From positions 50,531 through 114,530 of the forward strand of contig NZ_PZKN01000012.1 in assembly GCF_003046795.1 (NCBI RefSeq): 64,000 nucleotides of DNA. Reading direction: 5' to 3'. The notes below the pieces were generated by a model. The model was not told the DNA's origin and did no database searches. It saw only the letters and a list, made by a program, of their open reading frames with translations. This DNA is from Desulfonatronum sp. SC1. GTDB taxonomy: Bacteria; Desulfobacterota; Desulfovibrionia; Desulfovibrionales; Desulfonatronaceae. The position numbers and the translations under genes are program-made. Below, piece after piece: positions 30,533-40,637 of the stretch (positions are counted from its first letter, which is position 1; every line of letters begins with the position of its first letter).

Positions 30533-31387
30533 TTAAGCTGCATCCACGGGATTTGACGCGTCGATATTCAAGTCCGTCGACGCCGTTGCCGTATTCACCG
30601 CCGATTCCGAACACCGCGCCGCCTTGCGGCCTTCGTGCCTGGCGAAAACCAGGAACCCGGTATGGGCGACCATCCGGTCGTCCGGACGCAGTCGTTCGGC
30701 CACGGGCTTATAGCGGCGCAGGAATATCTCCAACACTTCCACATCCTCGAAAGGCGCCTTTTCGAGGCCGACCAGCAGGGAGCTGACCTGGTTGGTGGTG
30801 GGCAGCAGGAAGCCCACCGGCGCTCCGGGCATGATCGCGGCCACGACCTGGTCCAGAAAGTCCCAAGGAGTGCGCACGTCCAGAAACAGGGCGTCCACGT
30901 TGGTCTGCAGGAAGCCTTCGGCGATATTTTGGTTGAACTGCTCCACCCGTTCTCCCAGCCCCGACCAGCTCAGATTTTCGCCGCACAACCTGTAGAACTC
31001 CTCACGCTGTTCATAGGTGTAGACCCGGCCGTGATCCCCGACATACCAGGCCAGGGCCGTGGTCAACGCGCCTGAACCGCTGCCGGCTTCAATCACCCGG
31101 CATCCCGGCGCGATGCCCAACTTAAGCAGAATATAACCGATTTCCTTGGGATAGATGATCTGGGTCCGCCGCTTAAGCATCTTGACCATGTCGTAGAGGC
31201 TCGGCTTGAGCACCCGGAAGGGATGGCCGAGATGGGTGCGCACCTCTTCGCCGTACCCGGACTGAAGCAGGGCCGCGTGTCCCAGCACCCCGAAGTGGGT
31301 CTGCATGGTTTCGCCCTCGCGAACTTTTCGAACGTAACGCTTGCCTTGCGGACAGACCAGCATTACCAGATCACCTGGATTGAGCAT
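30533..31387 (-). CDS. trmI: tRNA (adenine-58-N1) methyltransferase-like, TrmI
   Basis: SAM-dependent methyltransferase of the TrmI/Gcd14 family, which methylates A58 of tRNA. Start 31387 follows AGGAGGCGAT, a near-ideal ribosome-binding site. The small N-terminal barrel precedes the Rossmann domain with IEAGSGSGALTTALA and YTYEQREEF; ALFLDVRTPWDFLDQ provides motif IV. The last ~30 residues are a Ser/Thr/Asp-rich tail not seen in short homologues. Divergent from the 31554 radical SAM gene. Confidence 0.88.
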   Translation of the reverse strand: MLNPGDLVMLVCPQGKRYVRKVREGETMQTHFGVLGHAALLQSGYGEEVRTHLGHPFRVLKPSLYDMVKMLKRRTQIIYPKEIGYILLKLGIAPGCRVIEAGSGSGALTTALAWYVGDHGRVYTYEQREEFYRLCGENLSWSGLGERVEQFNQNIAEGFLQTNVDALFLDVRTPWDFLDQVVAAIMPGAPVGFLLPTTNQVSSLLVGLEKAPFEDVEVLEIFLRRYKPVAERLRPDDRMVAHTGFLVFARHEGRKAARCSESAVNTATASTDLNIDASNPVDAA

Positions 31388-31553
31388 ATCGCCTCCTGAA
31401 GATAAAGAAGTGTGCTGGTATGTGCTGAATCCGGACGTGTCAAGGCCAAACGCCCCGTCATCCCCGTCCAGATCGCCGGGAACGCCGACGGTCGCCACTC
31501 CGCCTTGAAACCACCAAATTCTTTTTCATCCATCGGGAACCATCAAACACCCC

Positions 31554-32525
31554 ATGCAATTCAAAACCCTTTACGGTCCGGTTCGATCCGGACGCCTCGG
31601 ACTTTCCCTGGGAGTGGACCTCTTGGGCAAGCGCATCTGCTCCCTGGACTGCGTCTATTGCGAGGTGGGCCCGACCCGCGTCCATACTCTGGAACGTCGG
31701 GTATACATGCCCGCCCGGACCATTTTGGAAGAACTTCACTCTTGGAAACGTCAGGGCTTACCCAAGCCCGAGGTCATCACCCTGGGCGGCTTGGGCGAAC
31801 CTTGCCTGAACACGGAGTTGGAAGAAATCATCGTCGGCAGCAGGGCCATCTTTCCTGATATCCCCGTGGCCGTGCTGACCAACTCCACTTTGCTTCACGA
31901 CCCGTCCGTCCGGCGGGAGTTGGCCACGACCCAGATGGTCCTGCCCTCCCTGGACACCCTTGTTCCCGAGGAGTTCGTCAGGATAAACACGCCCTGTTCC
32001 GGCGTCAGCCTGGAAAACATCACCTCCGGCCTGCTGGAACTGCGCAGCCGATACTCCGGAAGAATCTTCCTGGAAATCCTGTTGGCTCGCGGCATCAACG
32101 ACACTCCGAAGAACTTGACTCTGCTTCGGGACTTCCTGCCCAAGCTCGGACCGGACCGGGTAGACGTGGTCACCATGACCAGACCGGGAGCTTCCCCCCT
32201 GGCCGAGGCGGTGGATCAACGAACATTGACCGCATGGCGTGTCGAGTTGCAAGGAACGACCGATCCAAAACAGGACATCGAGCAGCCCGCCGCAATTCAG
32301 GCCCAGGACCAGATACAGGGTGTGGCCCAGGACTTGACAACTGATGCCCAACGCGAGTTGGTGCTGAACTCCCTGCGTCGCCGTCCGCAAACCATCGACC
32401 AAGTCCGCGAGGCCCTGGGACTGGGCACGGAGCAAACCCGCGCCGTGTTCGCCGACCTGACTGCCCAGGGCGCGATCCAACACGCCCAGGAACTCGGCGA
32501 GGATTTTTTTCAGGCCGCTCCCTGA
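31554..32525 (+). CDS. Radical SAM protein with C-terminal winged helix (COG0731-like)
   Basis: A 323-residue protein with an N-terminal radical SAM domain: Cys motif CSLDCVYC around residue 30, then EVITLGGLGEPCLN and VAVLTNSTLLHDPSVR. About 70 C-terminal residues resemble a winged helix (TIDQVREALGLGTEQTRAVFADL). COG0731 proteins are related to the tRNA wybutosine enzyme TYW1 but bacterial members are uncharacterised. A Gln/Asp-rich linker (TDPKQDIEQPAAIQAQDQIQ) joins the two parts. Confidence 0.8.
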   Translation: MQFKTLYGPVRSGRLGLSLGVDLLGKRICSLDCVYCEVGPTRVHTLERRVYMPARTILEELHSWKRQGLPKPEVITLGGLGEPCLNTELEEIIVGSRAIFPDIPVAVLTNSTLLHDPSVRRELATTQMVLPSLDTLVPEEFVRINTPCSGVSLENITSGLLELRSRYSGRIFLEILLARGINDTPKNLTLLRDFLPKLGPDRVDVVTMTRPGASPLAEAVDQRTLTAWRVELQGTTDPKQDIEQPAAIQAQDQIQGVAQDLTTDAQRELVLNSLRRRPQTIDQVREALGLGTEQTRAVFADLTAQGAIQHAQELGEDFFQAAP

Positions 32526-32598
32526 AACCCTTTGCGACCCACTTCCGTTTCATGAACGGAAGAATTCATAATTTTCAATATTTTCAAAAGGAAAAATC

Positions 32599-34065
32599 AT
32601 GGCTCCAACAAAAAAACGCAAGAAAATGTTCATCAGCGTATTGCCTGGTGAGCAGGTCGAGTTGATTCTGGCCGAGGACGCCAAAATAACCGACTATTTC
32701 ATTGAAATGCTGCACCAGGCCAAAACCAAGGGCAACATTTACAAAGGCACCGTGAACAACATCGATACAGCCCTGCAAGCGGCGTTCATCAATTACGGCG
32801 AGGCTCGCAACGGTTTTCTGCAAATCGACGAGGTCCACCCCGAATACTACCTCAAGGAACACAACCCGGACAGCGGCCGCAAGTACCCCCCCCTGCAAAA
32901 GGTGCTCAAAAACGGCCAGGAACTGCTGGTCCAGGTGGTCAAGGAACCCACGGTGAACAAAGGCGCCTTCTTGACCACCTACCTCTCCCTGGCCGGTCGC
33001 TTCCTGGTGCTCACTCCGGGACAGGACCAACTCGGGGTTTCCCGCAAGATCGAGGACGACGAGGAACGCACCCGGCTCAAGGAAATCCTCCGGGAACAGG
33101 ATCTGGGCGAGGGCATCGGCCTGATCGCCCGAACCAACAGCATGGGGCAGAGCAAGACCAACCTGCTCAAGGACCTTCAGTACCTGAAACGGCTCTGGAA
33201 GGACGTGCGCAAGAAGGGCATGACCGAACAGGCCCCGGTACTGATCTACCAGGAAAAGGAACTGGCTTTCCGGGCCGTGCGGGACTACCTGACCTCGGAG
33301 GTGGGCGAAATCTGGATCGACCACCCGGAAACCATGGAGCTGGTCATGGAATTCGTGACCCTGACCTTTCCCCGCCGGCAGAACATGGTCAAGCTGCACG
33401 CGGACACGGACCGCACCCTCTGGGAGCGCTTCAACCTGGAAAAACAGTTGCAGCAAATCTTCGGCCGCGAGGTACTGCTGCCCAGTGGCGGACGGCTGGT
33501 CTTCGACCAAACTGAAGCCCTGATGGCCGTGGACGTCAACTCCGGAAAGATCAGCGGCAGCAATTTCAACGAAATGGTCTTCAAGACCAACATGGAAGCG
33601 GCTCAGGAGATCGGCCAGCAACTGAGAATGCGCGACGTGGGCGGGCAGATCGTGATCGATTTCATCGAAATGCGCGACCCCAAGCACCGCCGGGAAGTGG
33701 AAAAGGAACTCAAGTCCTCACTCAAGGCAGACCGGGCCCGGGTGGACGTGGGCCGGCTCTCCAAGTTTGGCCTGCTGGAAATGGTCCGCCAGCGCCTGGG
33801 CTCCTCGGCCCTGTCCATCAGCTCCGAGCCCTGCCCGCACTGCCAGGGTTGGGGACTGCAACGCAACATCGAGTGGCGCGCCCTCCAGGTCTTGAAGGAC
33901 ATCTACCGCAAACTGCGCTCCAAAAACTGCCCCATGCCACTGGAGTACCGCACCGAGGCCGAATTGGCCTTGTACCTGCTGAACCACAAACGGATCATGC
34001 TCAAGGACTTGGAGGACCGCTTCCAAAATTCGATTCTCGTGCTTACCGAGAAATGTCCGGGGTAA
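32599..34065 (+). CDS. rng: Ribonuclease G/E
   Basis: Endoribonuclease of rRNA and mRNA processing. The 488-residue protein has the S1 RNA-binding domain (NIYKGTVNNIDTALQAAFINYG), the RNase H-like middle, the Mg-binding ALMAVDVNSGKISGS with second Asp in QIVIDFIEM, and the zinc link CPHCQGWG. It lacks the long disordered scaffold of E. coli RNase E, so it is closer to RNase G. AAAAGGA precedes the start. Confidence 0.93.
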   Translation: MAPTKKRKKMFISVLPGEQVELILAEDAKITDYFIEMLHQAKTKGNIYKGTVNNIDTALQAAFINYGEARNGFLQIDEVHPEYYLKEHNPDSGRKYPPLQKVLKNGQELLVQVVKEPTVNKGAFLTTYLSLAGRFLVLTPGQDQLGVSRKIEDDEERTRLKEILREQDLGEGIGLIARTNSMGQSKTNLLKDLQYLKRLWKDVRKKGMTEQAPVLIYQEKELAFRAVRDYLTSEVGEIWIDHPETMELVMEFVTLTFPRRQNMVKLHADTDRTLWERFNLEKQLQQIFGREVLLPSGGRLVFDQTEALMAVDVNSGKISGSNFNEMVFKTNMEAAQEIGQQLRMRDVGGQIVIDFIEMRDPKHRREVEKELKSSLKADRARVDVGRLSKFGLLEMVRQRLGSSALSISSEPCPHCQGWGLQRNIEWRALQVLKDIYRKLRSKNCPMPLEYRTEAELALYLLNHKRIMLKDLEDRFQNSILVLTEKCPG

Positions 34066-34637
34066 CGAACCGCGTCACCCTGCTCCACGTCTGCTGCGGA
34101 CCGTGCGCCTTGGTGCCGGTGCAAACGTTGCGAGAGCAGGAGGAGGAGGTCGTGGGGCTGTTCACCAACCCGAATATCCACGGCGTGGAGGAGTATTTCA
34201 AGCGACGGGAGGCGGTGCTTCAGGCCGCCCAGAATCTGGACTTCCCGGTGATCTGCCTGGATGCGGAGTACGACCCGCGCCTTTTTTTCCAGGTCGTGCA
34301 TGGCCGGGAGGACCACCGCTGCCCCGCCTGCTACCGGCTGCGCCTGGAGCGGGCCTTCGCTTACGCCAAGGAACACGGTTTCTCCTCCGTAAGCACCACC
34401 CTGCTCTACAGCATTTACCAGGATCGGAATGCCATCGTGGCCATAGGCAGAGAGCTGGCGGACCAGACAGGAATCCGCTTCCTGGACCGGGACTTCCGTT
34501 CCGGCTGGCAAGCGGGAATCGACCTGTCCCGAGAATGGGGGCTGTACCGTCAGAGCTACTGCGGCTGCCTGTACAGCGAACTGGAGCGCCGCCGCAAAAA
34601 GCTGAACCGGCTGGCGGACAGCTCCAGTCCGGCATGA
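34053..34637 (+). CDS. queH: Epoxyqueuosine reductase QueH
   Basis: Fe-S enzyme reducing epoxyqueuosine to queuosine in tRNA, a non-homologous replacement for QueG. The 194-residue protein has the diagnostic Cys pairs: LLHVCCGPCAL, HRCPACYRLRLERAF and SYCGCLYSELE, plus STTLLYSIYQD. ATG 34053 lies inside the end of rng (13-base overlap), indicating coupled translation; the open frame further upstream is the rng shadow. Confidence 0.9.
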   Translation: MSGVTNRVTLLHVCCGPCALVPVQTLREQEEEVVGLFTNPNIHGVEEYFKRREAVLQAAQNLDFPVICLDAEYDPRLFFQVVHGREDHRCPACYRLRLERAFAYAKEHGFSSVSTTLLYSIYQDRNAIVAIGRELADQTGIRFLDRDFRSGWQAGIDLSREWGLYRQSYCGCLYSELERRRKKLNRLADSSSPA

Positions 34638-34646
34638 ACTTCGTGC

Positions 34647-35870
34647 ATGTTACTGTATATCCACATCCCCTTCTGCCGGAGCAAGTGCGGCTACTGCTCC
34701 TTCTTCTCGATCCCCGACCCCGGCGCGGCCGACCTGGACGCCTACCTGAGCCACCTCGAAGCTGAAATCGCCCTCTGGGGGAGGCGGCTGGACCGGACCG
34801 GAGTTCGGCGGCCCATTTCCTCCATCTACATCGGCGGCGGTACGCCCAGCCTGCTTTCCCTGGGCCAGATGGAGCGCATTACCGCGGCCCTGACTCGGAC
34901 CTTCGACCTGGCTCCGGGTCTGGAATGGAGTCTGGAAGCCAATCCGGATTCCGCCGCCGACCGGGACTACCTGCGCGGCCTGCTGGCCCTGGGCGTGAAC
35001 CGGCTCAGCATGGGCCTGCAAAGCCTGGATAACAAAAAACTGGAAGTGCTGGGACGACGGCATCAAGCCGTTCAAGGCATGAAAGCCTTTGACCTGGCCC
35101 GCCAAGCGGGCTTCGCGAACATCAGCCTGGATATGATCTGGGGCTTGCCAGGACAGAGAGCCCTGGAATGGCTGCGTGAGCTGGAAACCGTGGTCAAGCT
35201 CCAGCCCGACCACCTCTCCTGCTACGGTCTGACCCTGGAAGAAGAGACGCCCCTGGCCCAGGCCGCAGCGAACGGAAAAATCGAGCTGCCGCCCGAAAAC
35301 GAGCAGGCCAAGATGTTTCTGCAAGGGGCGGAGTTGCTGGAATCAAAGGGCTACCTGCACTACGAAATTTCCAACTTCAGCCGGATGGGCTTCGCCTGCC
35401 GCCACAACCAGGGCTACTGGCAATCCCAAAGCTACCTCGGACTGGGAGCCGGAGCGGTCTCCACCCTGGGCGGCCTGCGCTGGGATAATCCCAGGAACCT
35501 GAAGGAATACGCCGAGCAGGTCCGCACGGAGCGCATCGGAGAAACCTCCGCGCCCCTCACGCCCGCGGACAAGGTCAAGGAACTGGTCATGCTCTCCCTG
35601 CGCACCACCAAGGGGCTGAACCTGAACAAGTACCGGGAGCATACGGGCCAGGACTTCCTGCGCCGGCACCGCCGTTTGATCCAAGTGCTCCGGCAAAACG
35701 ACCTGATCCGGGTCCACTCCGGCCTGCTGCGCCTGACCAGATCCGGGATGCTGGTCAGCAACGCCATCCTCGAACGCTTCCTGCAGGACATCCCCGACCA
35801 TCTTCCGAACGGCACACGGGATCACCCCCCCGCATCGGACTCAGGATCGAAATCGCAATCGAAATCGTAA
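34647..35870 (+). CDS. hemW: HemW-like radical SAM protein
   Basis: Radical SAM protein of the HemW family (heme chaperone; long annotated as oxygen-independent coproporphyrinogen oxidase). The motif IPFCRSKCGYCSFFS carries the CxxxCxxC; YIGGGTPSLL, EANPDS, RLSMGLQSLDNKKL and HYEISNFSRMGFACRHNQGYW follow, and the HemN_C domain lies near residues 300-370. It lacks the extra HemN N-terminal Cys. The last residues (SGSKSQSKS) are encoded by the TCGAAATCG repeat at 35845. It starts 9 bases after queH. Confidence 0.88.
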   Translation: MLLYIHIPFCRSKCGYCSFFSIPDPGAADLDAYLSHLEAEIALWGRRLDRTGVRRPISSIYIGGGTPSLLSLGQMERITAALTRTFDLAPGLEWSLEANPDSAADRDYLRGLLALGVNRLSMGLQSLDNKKLEVLGRRHQAVQGMKAFDLARQAGFANISLDMIWGLPGQRALEWLRELETVVKLQPDHLSCYGLTLEEETPLAQAAANGKIELPPENEQAKMFLQGAELLESKGYLHYEISNFSRMGFACRHNQGYWQSQSYLGLGAGAVSTLGGLRWDNPRNLKEYAEQVRTERIGETSAPLTPADKVKELVMLSLRTTKGLNLNKYREHTGQDFLRRHRRLIQVLRQNDLIRVHSGLLRLTRSGMLVSNAILERFLQDIPDHLPNGTRDHPPASDSGSKSQSKS

Positions 35871-35927
35871 TCGAGAAAGCCAAGCATATCATGGAACGAT
35901 GGCGGTACCGATTTCGATATCGATTGC
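35845..35927. repeat. TCGAAATCG-type repeat with inverted arm, overlapping the hemW end
   Basis: Left part 35845-35876 is built of gatcgaaatcgcaatcg-like units and provides the last nine hemW codons and its stop. About 30 bases later the complementary words (taccgatttcgatatcg, 35906-35923) follow, so the element forms an imperfect inverted repeat. It is the best copy of the family also seen at 1912-2004 and 24791-24826. Confidence 0.6.
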
Positions 35928-35979
35928 GCCCCCGCACACCTCTCGGCTCTCCACGCCATATTGAACACTGACCATACTC

Positions 35980-36864
35980 ATGCAAACCTGGTATCTCTAC
36001 TCCCTGCTGGCCCTGCTGCTTCTGGGCGGACAGCGCTTTCTGTACAAGGTGGCCGCGGCCAAGAACTGCGGCACCTTCCTGACCACCTTCTGCTTCATGA
36101 TCACCGTGGCCGTGCTCAGTTCCGGCCTGCTGGTCCTGTTCCCGCCGATCGTGCCCAGTCTGACCTTCCTGGCCCTGATCTCCCTGGCCAACAGCCTGAC
36201 CTTCGTCAGCGCCACCCTGGCCCACATCCAGGCCCTGAAGCACATGCCCGCCACCGTGGCCTATCCGTTGATCCGGATGAACATCGTGCTGGTGATCCTC
36301 TTTGCCGTGGTGTTTCTCCAGGAACGGCTTGAGCCCCTGCAAATTCTGGGCGTCGCGCTCTCCTTGGCCACCATCTGGGTGCTTGGAAGGGACAGCGCGC
36401 CGGACAGCAACGCCCGGACCAAGACCAAGGGGCTTTTTCTTGTTTTGCTGGCCATGCTGGCCGGGGCCCTGTCGGCCATCAGCTCCAGGTACGCGGCCCA
36501 GCATACGGACCTGTTGGCCTTCATCGCCCTGTCCTACGTCTTCTCCACTCTCTTCACCCTGGCCCTGGCCCCAAGGATGTTCACCCCAGACCAAGCCCAC
36601 ACCGTCCCCCACACCGCACCCCGGGGCTCACGCAAACTGGCCGCGGGCATCGGCCTGGCCATGGGCCTGCTCAACCTGGCCGGGTTCTACCTCTTCCTGA
36701 AAGCCCTGGCCCTGGGGCCATTAGCCATCGTGGCCTCGATCAACGGCATGCACTTCCTGGTGGCCGTGGTGCTGTCCGTGCTGATTTTTCGAGAAAAACT
36801 GAACCCGAGCCGTCTGCTGGGGCTGGCCCTGGCCATTGTCGCCATCGTGCTGTTGCGGGGCTGA
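35980..36864 (+). CDS. EamA/DMT family transporter
   Basis: A 294-residue inner-membrane protein with about ten hydrophobic helices arranged as two EamA repeats (first: LYSLLALLLLGGQRFLYK to VFLQERLEPLQILGVALSL; second: LFLVLLAMLAGALSAISSRYA to IFREKLNPSRLLGLALAIVA). The paired E(R/K)L-P-LG signatures are typical. Drug/metabolite exporters of this family have diverse substrates; none can be assigned. Confidence 0.85.
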   Translation: MQTWYLYSLLALLLLGGQRFLYKVAAAKNCGTFLTTFCFMITVAVLSSGLLVLFPPIVPSLTFLALISLANSLTFVSATLAHIQALKHMPATVAYPLIRMNIVLVILFAVVFLQERLEPLQILGVALSLATIWVLGRDSAPDSNARTKTKGLFLVLLAMLAGALSAISSRYAAQHTDLLAFIALSYVFSTLFTLALAPRMFTPDQAHTVPHTAPRGSRKLAAGIGLAMGLLNLAGFYLFLKALALGPLAIVASINGMHFLVAVVLSVLIFREKLNPSRLLGLALAIVAIVLLRG

Positions 36865-36883
36865 TGGGGAATGCCGCGCGGGA

Positions 36884-37831
36884 TCAGAACAGGAACCCCA
36901 CAACGTACCGTCCGCCGGAAAAAACCAGGATGAAGGCCAGCAGCCATTTGATGGCCTGGGCCGGGACGAATTTTTGCATTCTCGCGCCAGCGTACATGCC
37001 GATCATTCCGCCCACGCCCATGAGGATGCCCAGAAGCCAGTCCGGAGCCACGGCCATGTCCGGATACAACGGAGCGATGGCCTGATAAAAGCCCGTGGCC
37101 ACCACCGACGTAATCAGCGTACCCATGAGACAGGCTCCGGCGATGGTGTACACGGGCAACTGGAACACGGCCACGAAAAAGGGAGCGATGATCGCGCCGC
37201 CGCCGATGCCGTACATCCCGCCGACAACTCCGACAATGGCGCTGAGCCAGAAAATGCCCATGGTCGGGGCGCTGATTTTTTCACCGTAGAATGAGTAGTC
37301 GATGGTCTTCAACCCGAAATGATCAACGGTGATCCTGGGCAGAGGCTCATTGGACGCGGCCTCTTTCTTGCGAAACCGGCTGACCAGTTCCTGAAACCGT
37401 TTTTCCGAGGAAGCCTTGTCCTCTCCGGGAGGTGGCCCCTTGATCAACGAGCGGACCATAATGAAACCGATATACAGCAGCACGAATCCGGCAAACACCT
37501 TGAAGTGAGTCGGATCGGGGAGGTATTGGACCCGCAGGATGACGCCCACCAGCACCCCGGGCACGGTCCCGGCGATGACCACCCAGGTCAGGGGCCAGAC
37601 CATCCGGCCTTCCCGGATGAAGCGGTATACCCCGCTGGGAATGGCCACGATGTTGAAGAGGTGGTTGGTGGCGCTGACCGCCGGGGTGACGAAGCCCAGC
37701 ACGCTCATCTGAAACGGCAGCAGCAGATTGGCTCCGGACACGCCGCCCATGGAGCAGACGAAGGCCACGGCGAAACCAGCGACCAAGGGAATCCAGGGGG
37801 CCACTTCGATTCCGGCGACGGGAAAAAACAT
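36884..37831 (-). CDS. TauE/SafE family sulfite or organosulfur exporter
   Basis: A 315-residue membrane protein with two blocks of about four helices, each starting with the family glycine motif (GVSGANLLLPFQMSVLGF and YGIGGGAIIAPFFVAVFQ), separated by a hydrophilic loop of about 60 residues (GEDKASSEKRFQELVSRFRKKEAASNE shortened). Family members move sulfite, taurine-derived sulfur anions or similar. In a sulfate reducer sulfite transport is plausible but not shown. Confidence 0.85.
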   Translation of the reverse strand: MFFPVAGIEVAPWIPLVAGFAVAFVCSMGGVSGANLLLPFQMSVLGFVTPAVSATNHLFNIVAIPSGVYRFIREGRMVWPLTWVVIAGTVPGVLVGVILRVQYLPDPTHFKVFAGFVLLYIGFIMVRSLIKGPPPGEDKASSEKRFQELVSRFRKKEAASNEPLPRITVDHFGLKTIDYSFYGEKISAPTMGIFWLSAIVGVVGGMYGIGGGAIIAPFFVAVFQLPVYTIAGACLMGTLITSVVATGFYQAIAPLYPDMAVAPDWLLGILMGVGGMIGMYAGARMQKFVPAQAIKWLLAFILVFSGGRYVVGFLF

Positions 37832-38035
37832 GAAAACCTCCTTGGTTGGCGAAAAAGTCCGTACATGCCTTCAGCCCTTGAGGAGGCTTTCGGCATGCAC
37901 GCCACGTAAGCCATGAACACGAAAAATATTGATTGCGTGTCAATTCGCGGCTACACCGGCGAGGATGGGCATGTCAAGGAGCACGTCCTTTGTCAGATCT
38001 GCAAAGAGCGTCGGTCTTGCCGCTGTCCAGGGGAT

Positions 38036-40109
38036 TCATTTTTTTGGCTGGGGAACATGCCTTTGGAACCACTCCAGGTTGCGGCGCATGGCGTCCCGGA
38101 GCAGCTTGGGTTCCTCGGGCATATGGCCGCTGCGCGGATACACGACCATTTCCACCGGCGTCCCATGCTCGATGAGAGCCCGGTGGAGTTCCATCGCCTG
38201 GGTCAGGGGAACCATGGAGTCCTCGGCGCCGTGCTGGATCAGGACCGGTGTGGCGATGTTGGGCGCGTGAGAAATGGGCGAGCGGGCAAGGTACAGATCC
38301 CGCTTTTCCCAGGGGCTTCCCATCAGGTACATGGAAACCAGATTCCAGAGGCTGCTGGTCCCGTACATGCTGACGAGGTTGGTGATCCCGCCGCCGAGGG
38401 ACGCGCCCTTGAACCTCTGGGTCTGGGCGATGGTCCAGGCGGTCATGTAGCCGCCGTAGCTCCAGCCCATCACCCCCAGGCGGTCCGGGTCCGCCAATCC
38501 GATGTTGATCAGATGGTCCACTCCGGCCATCAGATCCTGATAATCCATACCGCCCCAGTCCTCGACATTGGCTTTTCGGAACGCGGCCCCGTAACCGCCC
38601 GAGCCCCTGATATTCGGTCGGAGAATCGCATACCCCTGGGCGGAGAAGGCGGCGTACGGGTAGACGTAGGACATGGGATAGAAGGTGGAGCCGCCGATGA
38701 AGTCCTGGGATGAGGTGCTGGCGGGGCCTCCGTGGATCGCAACCAGCAGGGGTTGCATCTCCCCGGGCCGGTAGCCGACCGGGTAGGTCAGGAGTCCCTC
38801 GATCTCGTGACCGTCAGTCGATTTCCAGCGTACGATCTCGGTCCTTTCCAGCCCCTGGAGAGGCAGGTCTTCGTTGATGCGACTAAGTTGCTTTGGTTCG
38901 AAGACGTCCAGAGGCGAGACGTATACCTCTGGAGGCTCGGAGCTGTTCTGGAAGGTAGAATCCCACGGATGTCCTCGAGCTGTTCAGCCTGATCCCAGCC
39001 ATGACTCCGCCCAGGGCGGACAGATCTTCCGGCTCCCGACCGTCCGCGGGCAGAACCGAGAGCGCGGTGCTTGTTCCCCGGTATTCCCAAAATAACAAAA
39101 AGTCGCCGTTTGCGGACCAGCCCAGCAAATGAGGCCTTTGGTCCGGCGTTTCGGCCAGACGTCGCGGAAGCCCCCCTTCGGCTGGAATCAGGAAGACCGC
39201 AAAAGCGCTGAAGTCGCAAGGAGGTAGATCTGATGCGATGTACGCGATCCAGCGGCCGTCAGGGGAGTACAGAGGGCTCTTGTTCATGGCCGGATCATGC
39301 ACCAAGGGGGTGACTATTCCGGTTCCCACGGCGACGGTGGAAATGTCCGAAAAGAAGGAATTCGCCGGTTCAGGACTCGGAACGTGGGAAAAGACCATGA
39401 AATACCCGTCCGGAGACCAGTCCCAGTCCAAGACGCTGAAGCCCCCGGAAGTCACCCGGACGCCCGCTGAACGCGGCCCGTCGTCCCCCGAAGTCGCCGC
39501 CCCCGTGGGTGGACTCCACGGCACGATCCAGAGGTGTTTCATCCGGAAGGACTTCCCTTTGACCTGAGCGTCGTCCCGGGCCTTTTGAGCCGCCTTGGCG
39601 TTGTCCGGCAACGGGTCTGGAGCACGGAAGCCCAGGGAGCGTGAATCCGGTGCCCATTGAAAATCCAGAACCTCGGTATCCACGTCCGACACCTGCACGG
39701 ATCGTCCACCCTCGGCCGGGATGATCCAGATGTTGGCGTCTCCGGACATGTCGGACAAAAAGGCGAGCCACCGCCCGTCAGGAGACCATCTGGGGCTGAA
39801 CCAGACCGACTCCTCATCGCTGATCAGGGTGGCCTGGCCTCCTCCCGCGGATACAAACACCTGCCGCTCCCAGGCGCTCCGGTCGTCCGTCATGACGGCC
39901 CGTTTGACTACGTACGCCGCGACTTTTCCATCCGGGGAGACGTCTATGTCGCTGATCACGACGACGTTCAGGGTGTCGTCCACGGACCAGCCGTGGGCCT
40001 GGACGGGGACGCAAAGCAGAATAACAAAAACAGCCAGAGAATGGATCAGAACCGCCCCACTGGCCAAGGTCGCCAAGTGCGAAGTGTTTATGCGGAAAGA
40101 ACTGCTCAT
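38036..40109 (-). pseudogene. S9 prolyl-oligopeptidase family protein, split by a frameshift
   Basis: Two frames together encode one secreted S9 peptidase of about 690 residues. The N-terminal frame (40109 to 38883) starts with a signal peptide (VLIHSLAVFVILLCVPVQA) and beta-propeller blades (SPDGRWLAFLSDMSGDANIW). It runs off into an unrelated end. The C-terminal frame carries EPPEVYVSPLDVFEPKQ, then IHGGPAST, the nucleophile GWSYGGYM, the Asp in HGAEDSMVP and the His in PRSGHMPEEP. The frames switch between 38986 (stop in the second frame) and about 38950, so a single-base indel is enough. Catalytic residues are intact: recent mutation, sequencing error or programmed shift. Confidence 0.85.
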
Positions 40110-40637
40110 GGACTCTCCTTTGCTGTGTTCCCATATACGTCTTGACTATCCTCCCCTGCAACCGCTTGGCCATGGTTTGTCGGGGGAATCGCCGGACCAT
40201 GACCACCGGGATCAGGTATGCCAAGTGATGATAGATGATCATGGATTGAAAATGTCCGTGGCGCTACCGCCTAATAAACTTGGTGCGAAAGGACAAATCA
40301 ATGGCCGGAGAAATTCAAACATTTTCTTTTAATTCAAAACACTACCAGCAAACAGCAAAGGGATTTGTCCGGAGCTTTGGGACATATCTCCGACATGTTT
40401 CACTGTTCACATTATTGCTTCAATATCAAATGTCGTTTACAGGCGCTTCGACAAAGGAGGTTATCTTGACAAGTCTCAGATCTACGGAAGCAACATCTTT
40501 TGGATCGGTTTTCCTGCTAGTGTGGACAGACGGAATGTTTCTCTTTTTCAACACGTTGCTGGCTTAAGCCCTGTAAAAACGTTTTCCATGGGTTTTCGTT
40601 CAATCTTGAATGTGCTCTTCAATCAGGGGGATATGAT
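40110..40637. other. Intergenic region without a recognisable gene
   Basis: About 530 bases between the divergent S9 peptidase gene and the 40638 gene. An open frame at 40280-40567 has no ribosome-binding site and unconvincing composition, so I do not call it. AT content is higher than the surroundings. Promoters for both sides should lie here. Confidence 0.4.

Noticed and set aside
40280..40567. A 95-residue ORF in the gap upstream of the exported hypothetical gene
   Set aside because: No ribosome-binding site, no recognisable feature, and composition like non-coding sequence.
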